Below are positions 1 to 10,704 of a stretch of 64,000 nt of DNA, piece after piece (within the stretch, counting starts at the first letter, position 1; every line of letters starts with the position of its first letter). Source of the DNA: Diplonema japonicum (lineage: Eukaryota > Euglenozoa > Diplonemea > Diplonemida > Diplonemidae); the NCBI GenBank assembly GCA_964019335.1, contig OZ025693.1:186001-250000 (forward strand), written 5' to 3'. The translations under genes were made by a program, and so were the position numbers. The notes under the pieces were generated by a model that made no database searches, was not told the DNA's origin, and saw nothing but the letters and a program-made list of their open reading frames with translations.

Positions 1-324
1 TTTCTCCTTTTTTTTTTTTTTTTAAAATAATTTTTACTTTTTTAAAACTGAAAGGTTTCAAAGCATAAGAAAAAGGAAAAAAGGAAAAAAGGAAAGAAAA
101 AAAAAAAAAAAAAAAAGAGGAGGGAATAATGAAAGGAAAAGAAAAATAATTCTTTATGACTATATGTCTTTTTTTTTCTTCTTTCTTTTTTGTTGCTTCG
201 CACGAGCAAAAAATTCAATTAACGATTTGAAGAAGCTGCGAAAGTTTCTTGCTCGGCACAAGTAGCATATAGTTATAAAATCATTTTTCTTCGAAAGATA
301 AAATATTTTGTAACAAAAAAAAAT
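1..324. other. A/T-rich intergenic DNA, no gene seen
   Basis: Runs of A and T with purine-rich stretches. I see no open frame, RNA gene or repeat relationship here beyond homopolymers. Confidence 0.6.
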
Positions 325-1614
325 ACCGGATTTGTATTTATATTGTTCAGCTTTAATAATGGTCTGGGGATTTAGTGTACTGTATAAATTATGTACCTTT
401 TTCGGATTTTGGACCCAACTTGGGACTTTTTACAGAACAATACAAAAGATTATTTTTATTATTTTTGGCTTGATCCCCCCCCCCCAGGACAGGCCCCACT
501 AAAATCAAAGTCACGTTTTCATGTCCCGCTTGGAGGAACCCCAGCCTGCCCGGAAGAACAAGAAGTGGACCGAGGCAGAGAAGGAGGAGCTGGGTGAACT
601 GGTCCGGCAATTCGACCTTTCAGCCGGAACGCGGAAGTGGAACGAGAAGCCCCCCAACAAGCCTGCCTCGAAGCCGGTTGCTGACCGGGCGAAACAGGAC
701 GTCACAGCTAAGCTACGCAATCGATCCCGCGAGATTGCCCATGGTGGGGGTGGGGAGGAAGAACCTGCAGATTATGCGTCCTTTTATTCTTGCCTGAAGT
801 GTCGAGGCTTACCGCAAGCTAACAGAAATCACAATCCGGGCCAGGGTTCGCTTACCTTTTTAACGATCTCCCACCCGGGTCTGCAACCGTGCCCCCACCC
901 ACTGAGGACGTTCCTGCGCCCTCGCCTGGCCCTCCGCTCCCGCCTTCCGAGGTCGAGCTGGTTCGAGAAGTGGTGGATGCAGATGCAGGAGTTGACCCGA
1001 TGGAGATTGATCCATTGGGGCCATTGGGACTGTCAGTCGACCCAGAACCAGCACCCGAAGACCCGGACATTGAGATCAATGAGATGTTCAGCAGGCTGGG
1101 CATCGACATTTCTGATGTACTTTCTTCTGACGAAGAAGCAGAAGAAGAAGAAATGCCTAACCAAGAAGCCTCAGCCCCAAGCCAAGCAGCGGTACCAAGC
1201 CAGGTGACCCCAAACCAACGAACGAACAACGTGATGAGGGTGCCCTGCCCCAACTGCAGCGCAACCCTCAAGCAGGTTAGAAAGGAGACCAGTGTGGGAG
1301 TGCACGGAATGCTCTGGTGAGCATGACATGAGCACCCGCGGGAGGGTCTGCCCGTCCTGCGACTATGTGGTGTGCTTTACGTGCAGGACTGGGCAATAGT
1401 GAACTAGAATTGCGGTAATACCACCCCCTCCCCGGCTGGGTATTTTGTTTTTGTCTTGGCATTTTTTATTTTTAGAGATATTTTCTGGGATTTTTTTTAT
1501 TTTTGTAAGTTTTATGTTCTGTCTTAATGGTGTTCTGTAAATATTATGTACCTTTTTCGAATTTTTTGCCCAATTTGGGACTTTTCACATAACAATATAA
1601 GTACAAATCCGGTA
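325..1614 (+). mobile_element. TIR-bounded DNA element carrying a SANT/zinc-ribbon frame
   Basis: The left end starts ACCGGATTTGTATTTATATT and the right end, read in reverse complement, starts ACCGGATTTGTACTTATATT. About 22 of the outer 23 bases match. Both ends are flanked by AAT, so a 3-bp target duplication is possible; TA with a CCGG terminus is an alternative. A subterminal stretch around 'gacccaacttgggactttt' recurs near both ends. Inside is a plus-strand frame with a SANT-like and a cysteine-rich region. A SANT/Myb accessory protein is a known feature of PIF/Harbinger elements, but no transposase is visible, so the superfamily is open. The neighbouring 1919-2264 element has the same ends. 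Confidence 0.65.
521..1399 (+). pseudogene. SANT-like plus zinc-ribbon protein of the TIR element, frame-shifted or spliced
   Basis: Coding potential moves through three blocks. The first begins at the ATG at 521 and contains KWTEAEKEELGELV followed by a basic helix, resembling a SANT/Myb domain. The second, from about 850, is proline- and acid-rich and reaches CPNCSATLK. The third, from about 1283, holds CTECSGEHDM and CPSCDYVVCFTC and stops at TAG. The joined cysteines look like a zinc ribbon or RING-like fold. The frame changes near 800-860 and 1275 may be small introns or mutations; I cannot tell which. Its position between the TIRs suggests an element-encoded DNA-binding protein. It is the largest plus-strand coding candidate in the window and differs from the host gene set in strand. 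Confidence 0.45.
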
Positions 1615-1918
1615 ATAATAAAGAAGAAGGAAAATAAAATAAATAAAAAAATAAGAAAATAAAAAAAAGCAATAAGAATGAATTTTTTTTTAAATTAAAC
1701 CTATATCTTATTCCTCACTTTCTCTCGTGTTTGTTGCGAAAAACCGAATTTGCCGACAGTCGTAGAAATTTGACTTTTTTTTTTTTGGGGCTAAAGAAAA
1801 AGAGAGAAAGAGAACAGAGACTGAAAGGGGGTTTGGGGGGGAGGGTTCTTACCTGTGGAAACAGGTTGCATTCCCCTTCCCTGTCTTCCTTCGTGTGTTT
1901 AAAAAAATAAAATAAAAC
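1615..1918. other. spacer between two related TIR elements
   Basis: A/T-rich sequence with purine runs and a G-rich patch; no gene recognised. Confidence 0.5.
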
Positions 1919-2264
1919 ACCGGATTTGTACTCATTTTGTTCTGTATTAATAATGTGCTGTTAATTTAATGATTTTGGACCCAACTTGGGATTTTTCACG
2001 GCATTCCAACTACATAACGCCCAAGGAATTGCAATCTTCTGCAGCATGTGCCTCAGGCGCCCCATTGAGATCGCCGATCAACAGTGTATCCTCTATGAGA
2101 AGGTGAATGCTGCGACGGTGGAACGCAATATACCGCAGTCGCCTTGTCATGCACCCGAAACAGGTCTGTCTTGTGGGGCTGCTGGGGGGGGGGGGGGGGG
2201 GTATGTTGTAAATTTTATGTTCTTTTTTTTTTTTTTTACATTACAAAATAAGTACAAATCAGGT
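1919..2264. mobile_element. MITE-like deletion derivative of the ACCGG element
   Basis: 346 bp. The left end begins ACCGGATTTGTACTCATTTT and the right end in reverse complement begins ACCTGATTTGTACTTATTTT. The subterminal 'gattttggacccaacttggg' is shared with the larger element at 325-1614. There is no credible coding region. The size and shared ends fit a non-autonomous derivative of the same family. Confidence 0.6.
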
Positions 2265-2288
2265 AAAAGATAAAAAAAAAAAAAAAAT

Positions 2289-2335
2289 GTGAGCTAAAGG
2301 AAGTCTTTGTGATACACCCTTTTATTCTCGTCTTC
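2289..2335 (-). repeat. 3'-tail fragment related to the non-LTR retrotransposon at 5.9 kb
   Basis: 'aaggaagtctttgtga' followed by a pyrimidine-rich 'ccctt.ttctc' segment matches 5880-5920, just beyond the stop of the retrotransposon frame. Minus-strand orientation and very short length fit a heavily 5'-truncated copy. Confidence 0.4.
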
Positions 2336-2960
2336 AAAAAAAACTCGACACAACCCCGTACAGCTCTGCAAGTGCACCATGAGTATATGGTGGGGTATTT
2401 GTAGTCCAACTACATTGAAGAGCTTCTAACCCGTGCGGGGCGCCACCTTACAGACATGGCGTGCCTGGTCCCCGTTTCCTCGCGGTGGGGTGGGGGGGGG
2501 AAGCCAAAATGCGATCCATGTTACCGCTGTTTTGAAAGGTCTGGTTGTGCCTGGGGTGACAGTTGCTCGCCACAAGGATTGTCTTATTCCTGTCTCCCCG
2601 CCGTGCGTCACCCTGGTACATGCACCTAGATCCGGCAAAGGTCTTGCCGCCCCTTGGGAAAAAAAAAAACAAACAAAAAAAACAAAAACAAAAAAACACC
2701 GGTGTGTGTTCGTGTGTGTGTGTGTGTGTGTGTGTGTGGAGGAGAAGAAAAAAGAAACAATTAAGAAGAATTAAAAAAAAGAGGGGGGGGGAAGAAGAAG
2801 AAAAAAACACGGTTCAAGGCAAACAGACGATAAATACTTGTCTCCTTTGCCCCTTCTGAGTTACAGGCCACCGTGGGTGGTTGGAAAACGGGAAAGCCTT
2901 TGTTTGCTTACCGTGAACGGTGGGTTCCCCTGTAAAAAGGAAAAAAAAAATAAGAGTTAA
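2336..2960. other. intergenic DNA with GT microsatellite, no gene seen
   Basis: Moderate GC to 2660, then A-rich with a (GT)n run at about 2711-2738. Short frames on both strands lack any recognisable domain. Confidence 0.5.
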
Positions 2961-3215
2961 AGGAGGCCGGTGTTGGCGCCTTGCACGAGAACTGTCTACT
3001 TGATTACAGGGGGTGCACCTCGGTCGGGTTGTAGCTTCTTCTGCGTTCCGCGTCGTGTCCTTAATGCGTGCGGTGTACAGCTCAACCCTAGCCGGGGTAA
3101 CCAAGATTCTGCGCTCATGCAGTTTGCTGCCTGTTCGTCACCCTGAGCATCTGCATTATGTTCTTCCACTCGGGCACAGCGAACAACACATCTGATGTTT
3201 TTTATCCCCACCACT
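2961..3215 (+). repeat. Interspersed repeat family 1, copy A
   Basis: Shares long near-identical stretches with 56170-56495, for example 'agcttcttctgcgttccgcg' and 'cagtttgctgcctgttcgtc', and is more diverged from 43051-43212. It is followed by an A-rich/AT tail. Short length, absence of a long frame and the A-rich 3' end suggest a SINE-like retroposon. I find no clear Pol III A/B boxes. Confidence 0.6.
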
Positions 3216-4715
3216 TTGATAGAACAAAAAAAAAATATATATATATATAAAGGGGCCCCCTGAATAATCCCTTTATTTGGGCAGTGGAGGGGGGGTGTTA
3301 GGGCTCCAAAAAAAAAGAATTATCTGGAATACACTTATTTGGGTTGTATTTATTTGGGCTGGGGGGCCTGCCACATGGAAAGCAGGGAGCAGGGCTTAGA
3401 GCACTTTGGAAATCTTAACATGCCAAATCGTGCCAAGACTTTTTTCATGCCCTTTTTTTTTCCAAGGGAAATTTTAACAGTTTTTCTCCCAGGCTGTGGA
3501 GAACCCACAAACGTTGCAGACAAACTGCCTGGTTTTGGCATTAGGTGGTTGCTGGGAGGTTGCTGGGGTCTGAGAGGCTTGAGAAACTGTCAGGGCTTGA
3601 GAAGCTGCAAGGGCTTGGGAGGCTGCTGGAGTCTCATCAGGTGTAGTGTCCATTGTAACACCTGCAACAACATTCTGTGCTGCACTGTCTAAACTTTGCT
3701 AAGTGCCCTTAGCTGTATGGCCTCCTCAGAACTACCTGGAAGGTAGCCGTGAGATTGCATATAGCTAAAGGTGTTGAGCAGTTGCATGACCTTTCTCATG
3801 TGCTTGCCCTATCCACAGTGCCACGTTGACTCGGCACTCTGCTGCAGTCATCAACGTCCCACCTCGGCTGCTTGGGGCATGCCACAGCCCCCCTTAACCC
3901 CTCAAAATGGTGAGAAGCAGCCTCACAATACAGACTTTTCCTTTTCAATCGATTGTTATATTTGTACTAATAAAATATAGCGTGCATGATGGCACTGATC
4001 AAGCAACTGGCACCTTCTGAAGAAGGGCCTCCCACGTCTGCTGGGTTGAGCAGAGGATGCCCCAGGGTGGCCGTTCCAGTCTGATCATGTCACACTATAA
4101 TATTATAATATTTCTCATCTTCTATGGCTCACTGGGCCAGCACTCTTACTTGTGTAAGCAGCCTCACAATACTGCCAGTGGGCTACGACACAACTTTGGG
4201 ATCTTGCTCAGGAATGGAATATTGACATTGTGGGCCATGAAACAAAGCAAATACTGGATAAGTTGTCAACACATGAATGCACATGCCCTTCTGGCAATGC
4301 AGAAGCACCCAGGCCACCCACAAGCGCCTTTGAACTAAGTGGTTCTGTGAAATTTTGAACCGTTCATCACAAACCAGTTAGCTTCTTGCATTAAGAAAAA
4401 TAGTCCCCCACAATAACCCAGGTGCCAAACCCTGTGGTCCCTGTTCAAAATGCAAAGGAATTGCTCATAAGTGCCCAAAACCAGGTGAAAATCGACTTTT
4501 TGGTCAAAAAAGGGGTGTCATAATGGGTTAGGTAGGCTAGTACCCTGCACAGGCATAACTGAGAAAAGCCCATTGCATGACTACCATGTGACCCCCCCCA
4601 CCCTGGTCCCCAAAAAAAAAAAAGAAAGGGGGTTGGGAATTATTTGGGAAATTTGGAGTGGAAAAATCCCCAAAAAAAAAAAGAATTATTTGGGAAAAAA
4701 CACATTATTTGGGAG
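3216..4715. other. repeat-containing region ending at the assembly gap
   Basis: Contains recurrent 'attatttggg' segments near 3310-3360 and 4630-4715, an imperfect G-rich minisatellite near 3545-3640 ('ggctgctgg'/'gggcttgaga'), and 'cagcctcacaata' twice (about 3925 and 4162). Around 4420-4480 one frame has a CGPCSKCKG cysteine cluster like the cysteine-rich tails of transposon proteins, but too short to classify. No intact gene. Confidence 0.4.
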
Positions 4716-4915
4716 NNNNNNNNNNNNNNNNNNNNNNNNNNNNNNNNNNNNNNNNNNNNNNNNNNNNNNNNNNNNNNNNNNNNNNNNNNNNNNNNNNNNN
4801 NNNNNNNNNNNNNNNNNNNNNNNNNNNNNNNNNNNNNNNNNNNNNNNNNNNNNNNNNNNNNNNNNNNNNNNNNNNNNNNNNNNNNNNNNNNNNNNNNNNN
4901 NNNNNNNNNNNNNNN
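4716..4915. other. assembly gap (200 N)
   Basis: Exactly 200 Ns, most likely a placeholder gap of unknown true size next to repetitive sequence. Confidence 0.98.
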
Positions 4916-5869
4916 CCTGTTGTGCTTAACGGCAACAGGGTCTTTTCGATGCTTTGCTTCCACTATTCTCGAGCCCTTGTCTCCCTCGAATCCGGGCCCC
5001 TTTGCCAGCAGCGTGTCTGGTGTCGGTGTCTTCATGCGCGCGAGCTCCACCAATGGGATGCTGGGAAGGCGTGTTTGCTGCTTGGTGGTTGGTGGTGCCT
5101 GCGACCAAACACAACATCGCCCACCCGTCTATGAACTCCTGCCCCACCACGGGGCAAAGCACTGCCTGTTGAGGTCCTTCGAAGGTTTTGACACTCAGAC
5201 ACCTGGCTTTCCCTGTTGAAGTTTCAGCCAAAAAAGATTCTCGCATCATTCTCGCAAGAATTTGGTGCGAGTCGTTTTACCACTTTGCCCCCCCCCCCCC
5301 CCCCCCTCAGTTTAAACATGATTTGGTGCTTCCCTACGTGGCGGCTGAAAAAGATGGTGGTATTACAGGCACCCAGAGGGTGCCCCCTCAAATAAACAAA
5401 GAAAACATTGCTTAAATATAGGTCATTGTATTGTCCCCCCCCCCCCCCCCCCCCATCTCCCTATAAATCGTGAGCGTTCGATACTTAGAAGCACCCGCTT
5501 TGCACGTTGGAGTTAGTAGTTATAGAAAAATGGAAAATAGCACTTTGAAGTAAAACAAAAAATGAAATAAAAAAAAGCTTCATTGTGCACAATCTTCCCC
5601 CCCCCCAAATAAAGTCGATGAGCTGTGGAGAATTAGGACTATTCGAGTTAAAAAGAGTGATTTTTCTCGCAAAAGAAGAAAAAAAAAACCCCCCTAGTAG
5701 AATATCTAAAATAGTTCCAAAAGAAAAAAAGTAGAGTTGGTGAAAATAACTCAATCCCCCCCCTTTTTTTTTCCTCTTTTTTTTGAAATAGATACAAAGG
5801 GTACTGTTTCCAAGTCAACCCCACAGATTTCTTTTTACGGCAACGGAAAAAAGAAAAGAAGAAAAAAAT
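4916..5869. other. intergenic DNA with C and A homopolymers
   Basis: The first 300 bp is GC-richer and may be repeat-derived (a minus frame of 107 aa has no recognisable domain). The rest is low-complexity with several C runs over 10 nt. Confidence 0.4.
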
Positions 5870-7167
5870 ATATATGAGTTGAAGGAAGTCTTTGTGAGAC
5901 GCCCCCTTGTTCTCATGCTCTACCTGCACCTATCCCCCTTCAGCAGCGGTTTCTCCTTCTTCGGTGGTCGTGCCGGCCTCCTCCCCAGCTTGGCTACTTT
6001 TTCCCTTCTTTCCTTTGCCCATTGCTTCCCCAGCTCCTCCAGGTCGTACTTGGTCTTCGTTGATGCAAAGATTGCTCTTCTACTCCACCCGATCACCGCC
6101 TTCGTCCCTCCGATTGATCGCAGCGTATGTACTCTCTTGCATGGTTCAGCAGGGAAGGCCCTCCTTCCTTTCACCTTCTTCTGCAGTCTCCCTAGTTCCC
6201 ATGTGTTCCACACCTTCTTCATCACCGTGTGCAGTCTCCTGGCCTTCTGTCGCACCTCTGCCAACTCCCCTAGCTTCCCTCCAAGGGATTTCTGGGTCAC
6301 GTTTTCGAAATCCAGCGCCAGCTCCACCGTCGACACTGCCGTGCTTCTGTTCCCTCCATACCAGCGCAGCTGCTTGAGCCATTTCAGCACCGGTTTCGTG
6401 TACTCCTTCAGGGTGTTGCCGGTCTGCAGCCTCGCGAACTCCTCCTCTGTTGGTGCTGGGTGTGCCTCCCCCTCCGTGATCTCCAGCCATTGGTGTGTCC
6501 GGTAGATCTGCTGCCTCTTTGCCTGCAAGGCTGCGTCGCGTTCCCCCACCACAGCCAGCAGGTAACGCTGGGTCTTCTCGAGCCTGTCCTTGTCCTCCTT
6601 GGCCGCTTCCCTCGGGAGGATGCCATGGAGCCTCATGCACGGTTCTAGGCCTGTTCGTGTCGTGCCTGCATGTGCCTCCCGTTGCCCTACTTCGACAGCC
6701 AGTTCGCACTCCCACAGTGCATGCTCCAGGATGTTGGATACCTGTTGCATCTGACCGCATACGTCGCAGCGTGCCGTTGCGGGTTCGTCCTGCTGCCTCT
6801 GCTCCGCCAGCAGCATGCGCTCCAGCTCCGCGACTTCCCCTTCTCCTCCCGCCTCTCTTTCTTCTTCGTCTTCTGAGTCGTCTCGGGAATCTTCTTCGTC
6901 CACCTCATCCTCCGTCGGTGGGATGTGTGCCACTGCGTCCGTCCGCCATCCCCGTGGGTGGATGTAGAAAACCGCGCCTGTGATCACCCTGCGTAGGTTC
7001 CTTGCTGCGATGGGGTCCGACGACGCCAGCTTCCCCCATAGCTCGTTTGTCTCGACAGCGGCTGCCGTCGCCATTCCTTTCATGGAGCTCCGTTTTCCCA
7101 TGATGGCCTCCGCTTCACCACGCCTGAGCTTGTCTCTGATGTAGTGTCGGAACCGCTCCTTCTCCAA
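5870..7167 (-). mobile_element. 5'-truncated non-LTR retrotransposon, C-terminal end
   Basis: A 415-codon minus-strand frame runs to the left stop at 5920 with no in-frame ATG at its 5' boundary; it emerges from a homopolymer, as in a 5'-truncated LINE insertion. Around residues 134-155 is CDVCGQ…HALWEC, the CCHC zinc-binding motif that follows the reverse transcriptase in many protist LINE-like elements. The rest is basic, alpha-helical and ends in a lysine/arginine-rich tail. The reverse transcriptase and endonuclease domains are absent. The sequence beyond the stop is shared with 2289-2335, supporting a repeated 3' end. Codon use is GC-rich compared with host genes. Confidence 0.65.
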
Positions 7168-7492
7168 AAAAAAAGGAGAGAATTACGGAGGGTGGGAAAA
7201 AAAAAATGGAGGGCCAGTCATTTGTACTTACACACGCAAGGTGTGTTGTAACATTTCGACGCTGCCGTAAAAAGGATTTTTTTTTCTTTTCCCCCCTTCT
7301 TCATTTGATAGAGAAAAAGCCATCGTCCATCGGAGAATAGGGGGGAAGAGGGAGGGTATTAGTGAGATGTATGTGTATATATATGTGTGTTATCTTCTCC
7401 CCTTTCCCCCCCTCTTTTTTTTCTTTTTTTTTTTTCTCTTTTTTTTCTTCTTTCCCCTAAGTATGTACAACTCTTTTTTTTTCTCTCTTTTC
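7168..7492. other. intergenic/3' flank of the LRR gene
   Basis: Alternating pyrimidine tracts and short AT repeats ('atgtgtatatatatgtgtg'). No gene. Confidence 0.5.
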
Positions 7493-9834
7493 TTACACCC
7501 CCGTCGTGTCTAAAAATCGAACAGATTGCAGTCTCTTTAGAAAAAAAAAAATTTTTTTTTCTTTTTATTCTCCCGTTGCCTAACACATACCACTTCACGC
7601 CTTTGGCTTGATGGTTCTAGCACGCAAGCTAAAGGAACTTTCATTGAAGTCCTTCGTGGCCGTGCAGAAGGGTCAAACGAAGAAGCGTTGCTCTGGTGCC
7701 TCTGCGGGTTGACAATAATCTCCGGGGGCGAATTCTTCCGAATCTGAATGAGCTGAGAAGTACCAGTCGGAGACAGAGAAGATGTCTCCCCACCACTATA
7801 CAGGTACTCCTCCCCCCACACCTTCCTCCAAATATCTATCGTGTGATCTATGGCACTCTCGTACGTGCATGACGAAGGAACACGAAGACCGTAGTTCATC
7901 GTATTTCCTTTAAGAAGAGGCTGCCATACCTTGCAAGGCAAACATTGATACACGTGAAGCATAAGAAGAATTCCGCATGTTGGAATGAGGGGAATATCCG
8001 GTGAAATATCAGAGTACGCCTTCAACGAGAGCAACGCGAGAAATTTCTGAAACCGAAGCATGGACGTCGCGGAGTAGCACAGAAGCGTGTCTTTGAACTC
8101 CGACACCTTCGCGACATGCTTCTCAAAGTACGGAAGCTCATCACCGAAATCCAAGGAAAAATCCGTCCCGTACAAATCGGCAGCAGGGAGGTGTTGCATC
8201 ATGAAGGATTCATCTGAATCGTCAACACATTCCACAGGCCATCCATATGACTGTGAACCAGTTGATCCATATGCGGTTGCCCATATCAGTCTCGATTCTA
8301 CATATCTAGAATGGCTGTCTACCAAACACGAAGTTCTATCAATTCCGTGATAGTAATTGTCCATTACGTAACCTAAAAGATTTGTGCAGTCCCGTGCGTA
8401 TTTGTTTGGGTGCAGCATGTGAAGGTAATGCAGGACGGAGACGTCCAGCGGTGCGATAATCTTCATGGTGTGCTTGTCCTGCAGGAGCAGAAACATTTTA
8501 TACCTCGACAATGAGGTTTTAAGGTCACGTGTCAATGTGTGGAAGTTGTGGTGATAGTGGTCAAGGAGGTTAACATGGTATTTATACCGTATTTCCCAGT
8601 CGAACCCGAAGTCGAGCTTGTAGTAGCACGATTTGGTGAGGCTTACTAGGTTTTCACCAACATTGTAGGTGAAGTGTGCGCTTAGTTCTATACCGTTGAG
8701 GTGTTGTAGAGGGAGGCCTAGGAGCGGGAGGGGTATTTTTGTTGAATAAGGGTTTGTGTTTCTTTCCGTTGATTTCCATTCTTTGAAGACGAGGCTTTTG
8801 AGGTTTTTCAGCCTTGCGATCTCCCTCCAAACTTTTTCGTCACCCTTGGGGTTCCTCGTGAACTTGTTGTTCGCAACTTCCAAACACTCGAGACTGTCGC
8901 CGGAATCGGATCTACACAAAATCTCCAAATCCGCCAAATAGTTATCGTTCAGCTTCAAAATTTGAAGTGATTTTTTTTCACATAACTGTGCAAGCTCCGC
9001 GGATACTTTTTGCAAGCAGTTGTTCGAAAGATCCAGTGCTCTCAGCCTATCCATCTCTGCGATGTTTTCAAAATTCTCCAAATAATTCCTCGACACGTCT
9101 AGACTCGTTAATGGAAGTTCCACCAGACCATCCGGGAGAGATCTCCACAACATGCACTGCACCGTCAAACTTTCCAGCTTTCTCATGCTTCCCAGATTTG
9201 AAAACGTGGATCTCTCAATGGGATTACCTGAAATCCTAAGATCTTCCAGCCCCTCAACTAACAAAATATCTTGCGACAGTGTAAACAGGTTGCACCAAGA
9301 CAGGTCAAGGACCCGAAGCTCCCGCATGTACTGAATATTTCTAAGAACGATATTTGAGTTTCTCGACAAGTCCAGGTTTGTGATGATTTGATTCCCCCAC
9401 AACGCATTCGGGATCTCTTGTAACCGCGTGCCGGATAGACATAATTTTGTCAAATTGGAGCATTTTTGAAGGCTTTTCAAGGAGCCCGTGTTTACTAGCG
9501 CGTTTCCCGCCAGGCTGAGGTGTGCCAATTGGGGCAGCCTGACAACGACGCTTGGGATCTTTGTGATGTTGTTTCGTTCTAATATTAATTCAGAGAGGTC
9601 GCCCCATGAGCCGGAATCGCCCATGCCGGACGGGAGATCCTTCAATTGAGTTTCTGAGACCGTCAGTTTTTTAATATTTTCGGTTCCGACGTATTCTGGT
9701 AAAGCTTCCATCTGCTGGTCGATGATCTCTAGTTTGCTTCTTCCATTCGGCACAGTGATTCTGCCCTTCCCATCACGTTGGCCAAAGAGAACAGCGTGGG
9801 GACTGCCGTCTTGGACAGAGCTGCTGCAGCCCAT
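7493..9834 (-). CDS. Leucine-rich-repeat protein fused to a GRDP (DUF1399-like) domain, predicted N-myristoylated
   Basis: 761 residues after removing a 56-bp intron (7535-7590, donor GTATGT) that leaves a 42-nt last coding exon. The protein starts MGCSSS, a classic N-myristoylation plus palmitoylation signal, so it should attach to a membrane. Residues about 30-330 hold leucine-rich repeats (LxxLxLSxNxL-type, e.g. LRALDLSNNCLQ). Residues about 420-700 resemble glycine-rich domain-containing proteins: VLHYLHMLHPNKYARDC stands where the family's W-H-C-H-P segment lies, and a second half has LLMLHVY and the IWRKVWGEEY end. Plant GRDPs are linked to signalling and stress, and the LRR part suggests a scaffold. 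The histidine pattern of the family motif is only partly kept. Without the intron the frame would end in an artificial lysine/phenylalanine tail. Confidence 0.75.
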
Positions 9835-10276
9835 GCCAGACTCATCGGGGGGGGGGGGAGGAGGTGGTGGTGGTTTTTTTTTTCCCCCCCTTCCCTCCTG
9901 TTTTTTTTTTTTTGTTTTTGTTTTTGTTTGCAGCGGCTATATTTAAAAAAAAAAAGAAAATAAGAAAAAAATAAATGTTGTGTAAATGTGTGGGTAGGGG
10001 GAAATAGGAAGAAAAAGAAGAAAGAGAAAAGAAAAGAAGAAAAAAAACAAAAGCTTCTTTGAAAAGGATAAAAAAAATAATAATAAATAACACATAAAAA
10101 AAAAGTAGTTTATGGACCATTAGAAAAAATTTTTTTTTGTATGGTCTTTTATTAGAAGGGTTTTCTTTATTCATTTTTTTTTCTTTAATGTTCCTCCTTT
10201 TTTTAAAAAAAAGAAAAGAGCCTTTTTTTTTCCTTCTTTCTTTCTTTCTTTCTTTCTGTCAGCGTGGAATATGGAC
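9835..10276. other. intergenic low-complexity DNA
   Basis: G, T and A homopolymers and a (CTTT)n run at about 10230-10258. Frames here are homopolymer artefacts. Confidence 0.6.
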
Positions 10277-10594
10277 AAATAAAATAAAATAAAATAAAAT
10301 AAAATAAAATAAAATAAAATAAAATAAAATAAAATAAAATAAAATAAAATAAAATAAAATAAAATAAAATAAAATAAAATAAAATAAAATAAAATAAAAT
10401 AAAATAAAATAAAATAAAATAAAATAAAATAAAATAAAATAAAATAAAATAAAATAAAATAAAATAAAATAAAATAAAATAAAATAAAATAAAATAAAAT
10501 AAAATAAAATAAAATAAAATAAAATAAAATAAAATAAAATAAAATAAAATAAAATAAAATAAAATAAAATAAAATAAAATAAAATAAAATAAAT
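10277..10594. repeat. (AAAAT)n pentanucleotide array, about 63 copies
   Basis: Near-perfect AAAAT units over about 318 bp, just beyond the 3' end of the minus-strand GPR180-like gene. The same unit forms the short tail of the SINE-like copy at 52.7 kb. Frames reading FILFY repeats here are artefacts. Confidence 0.98.
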
Positions 10595-10704
10595 GCCACG
10601 TTTTCACATGGGAAGAAAAAAAGAAAAAAAAAAAAAAACAAGAGAGGGATAGAGAATAATAATAATAATAATAAAGAAAAAAAGAAGAAGAAAAAAAACC
10701 AAAT

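Noticed and set aside
3771-4340. Plus-strand frames of 69-93 codons before the gap
   Set aside because: No domain, repeated short motifs, and proximity to an assembly gap make repeat remnants more likely than genes.
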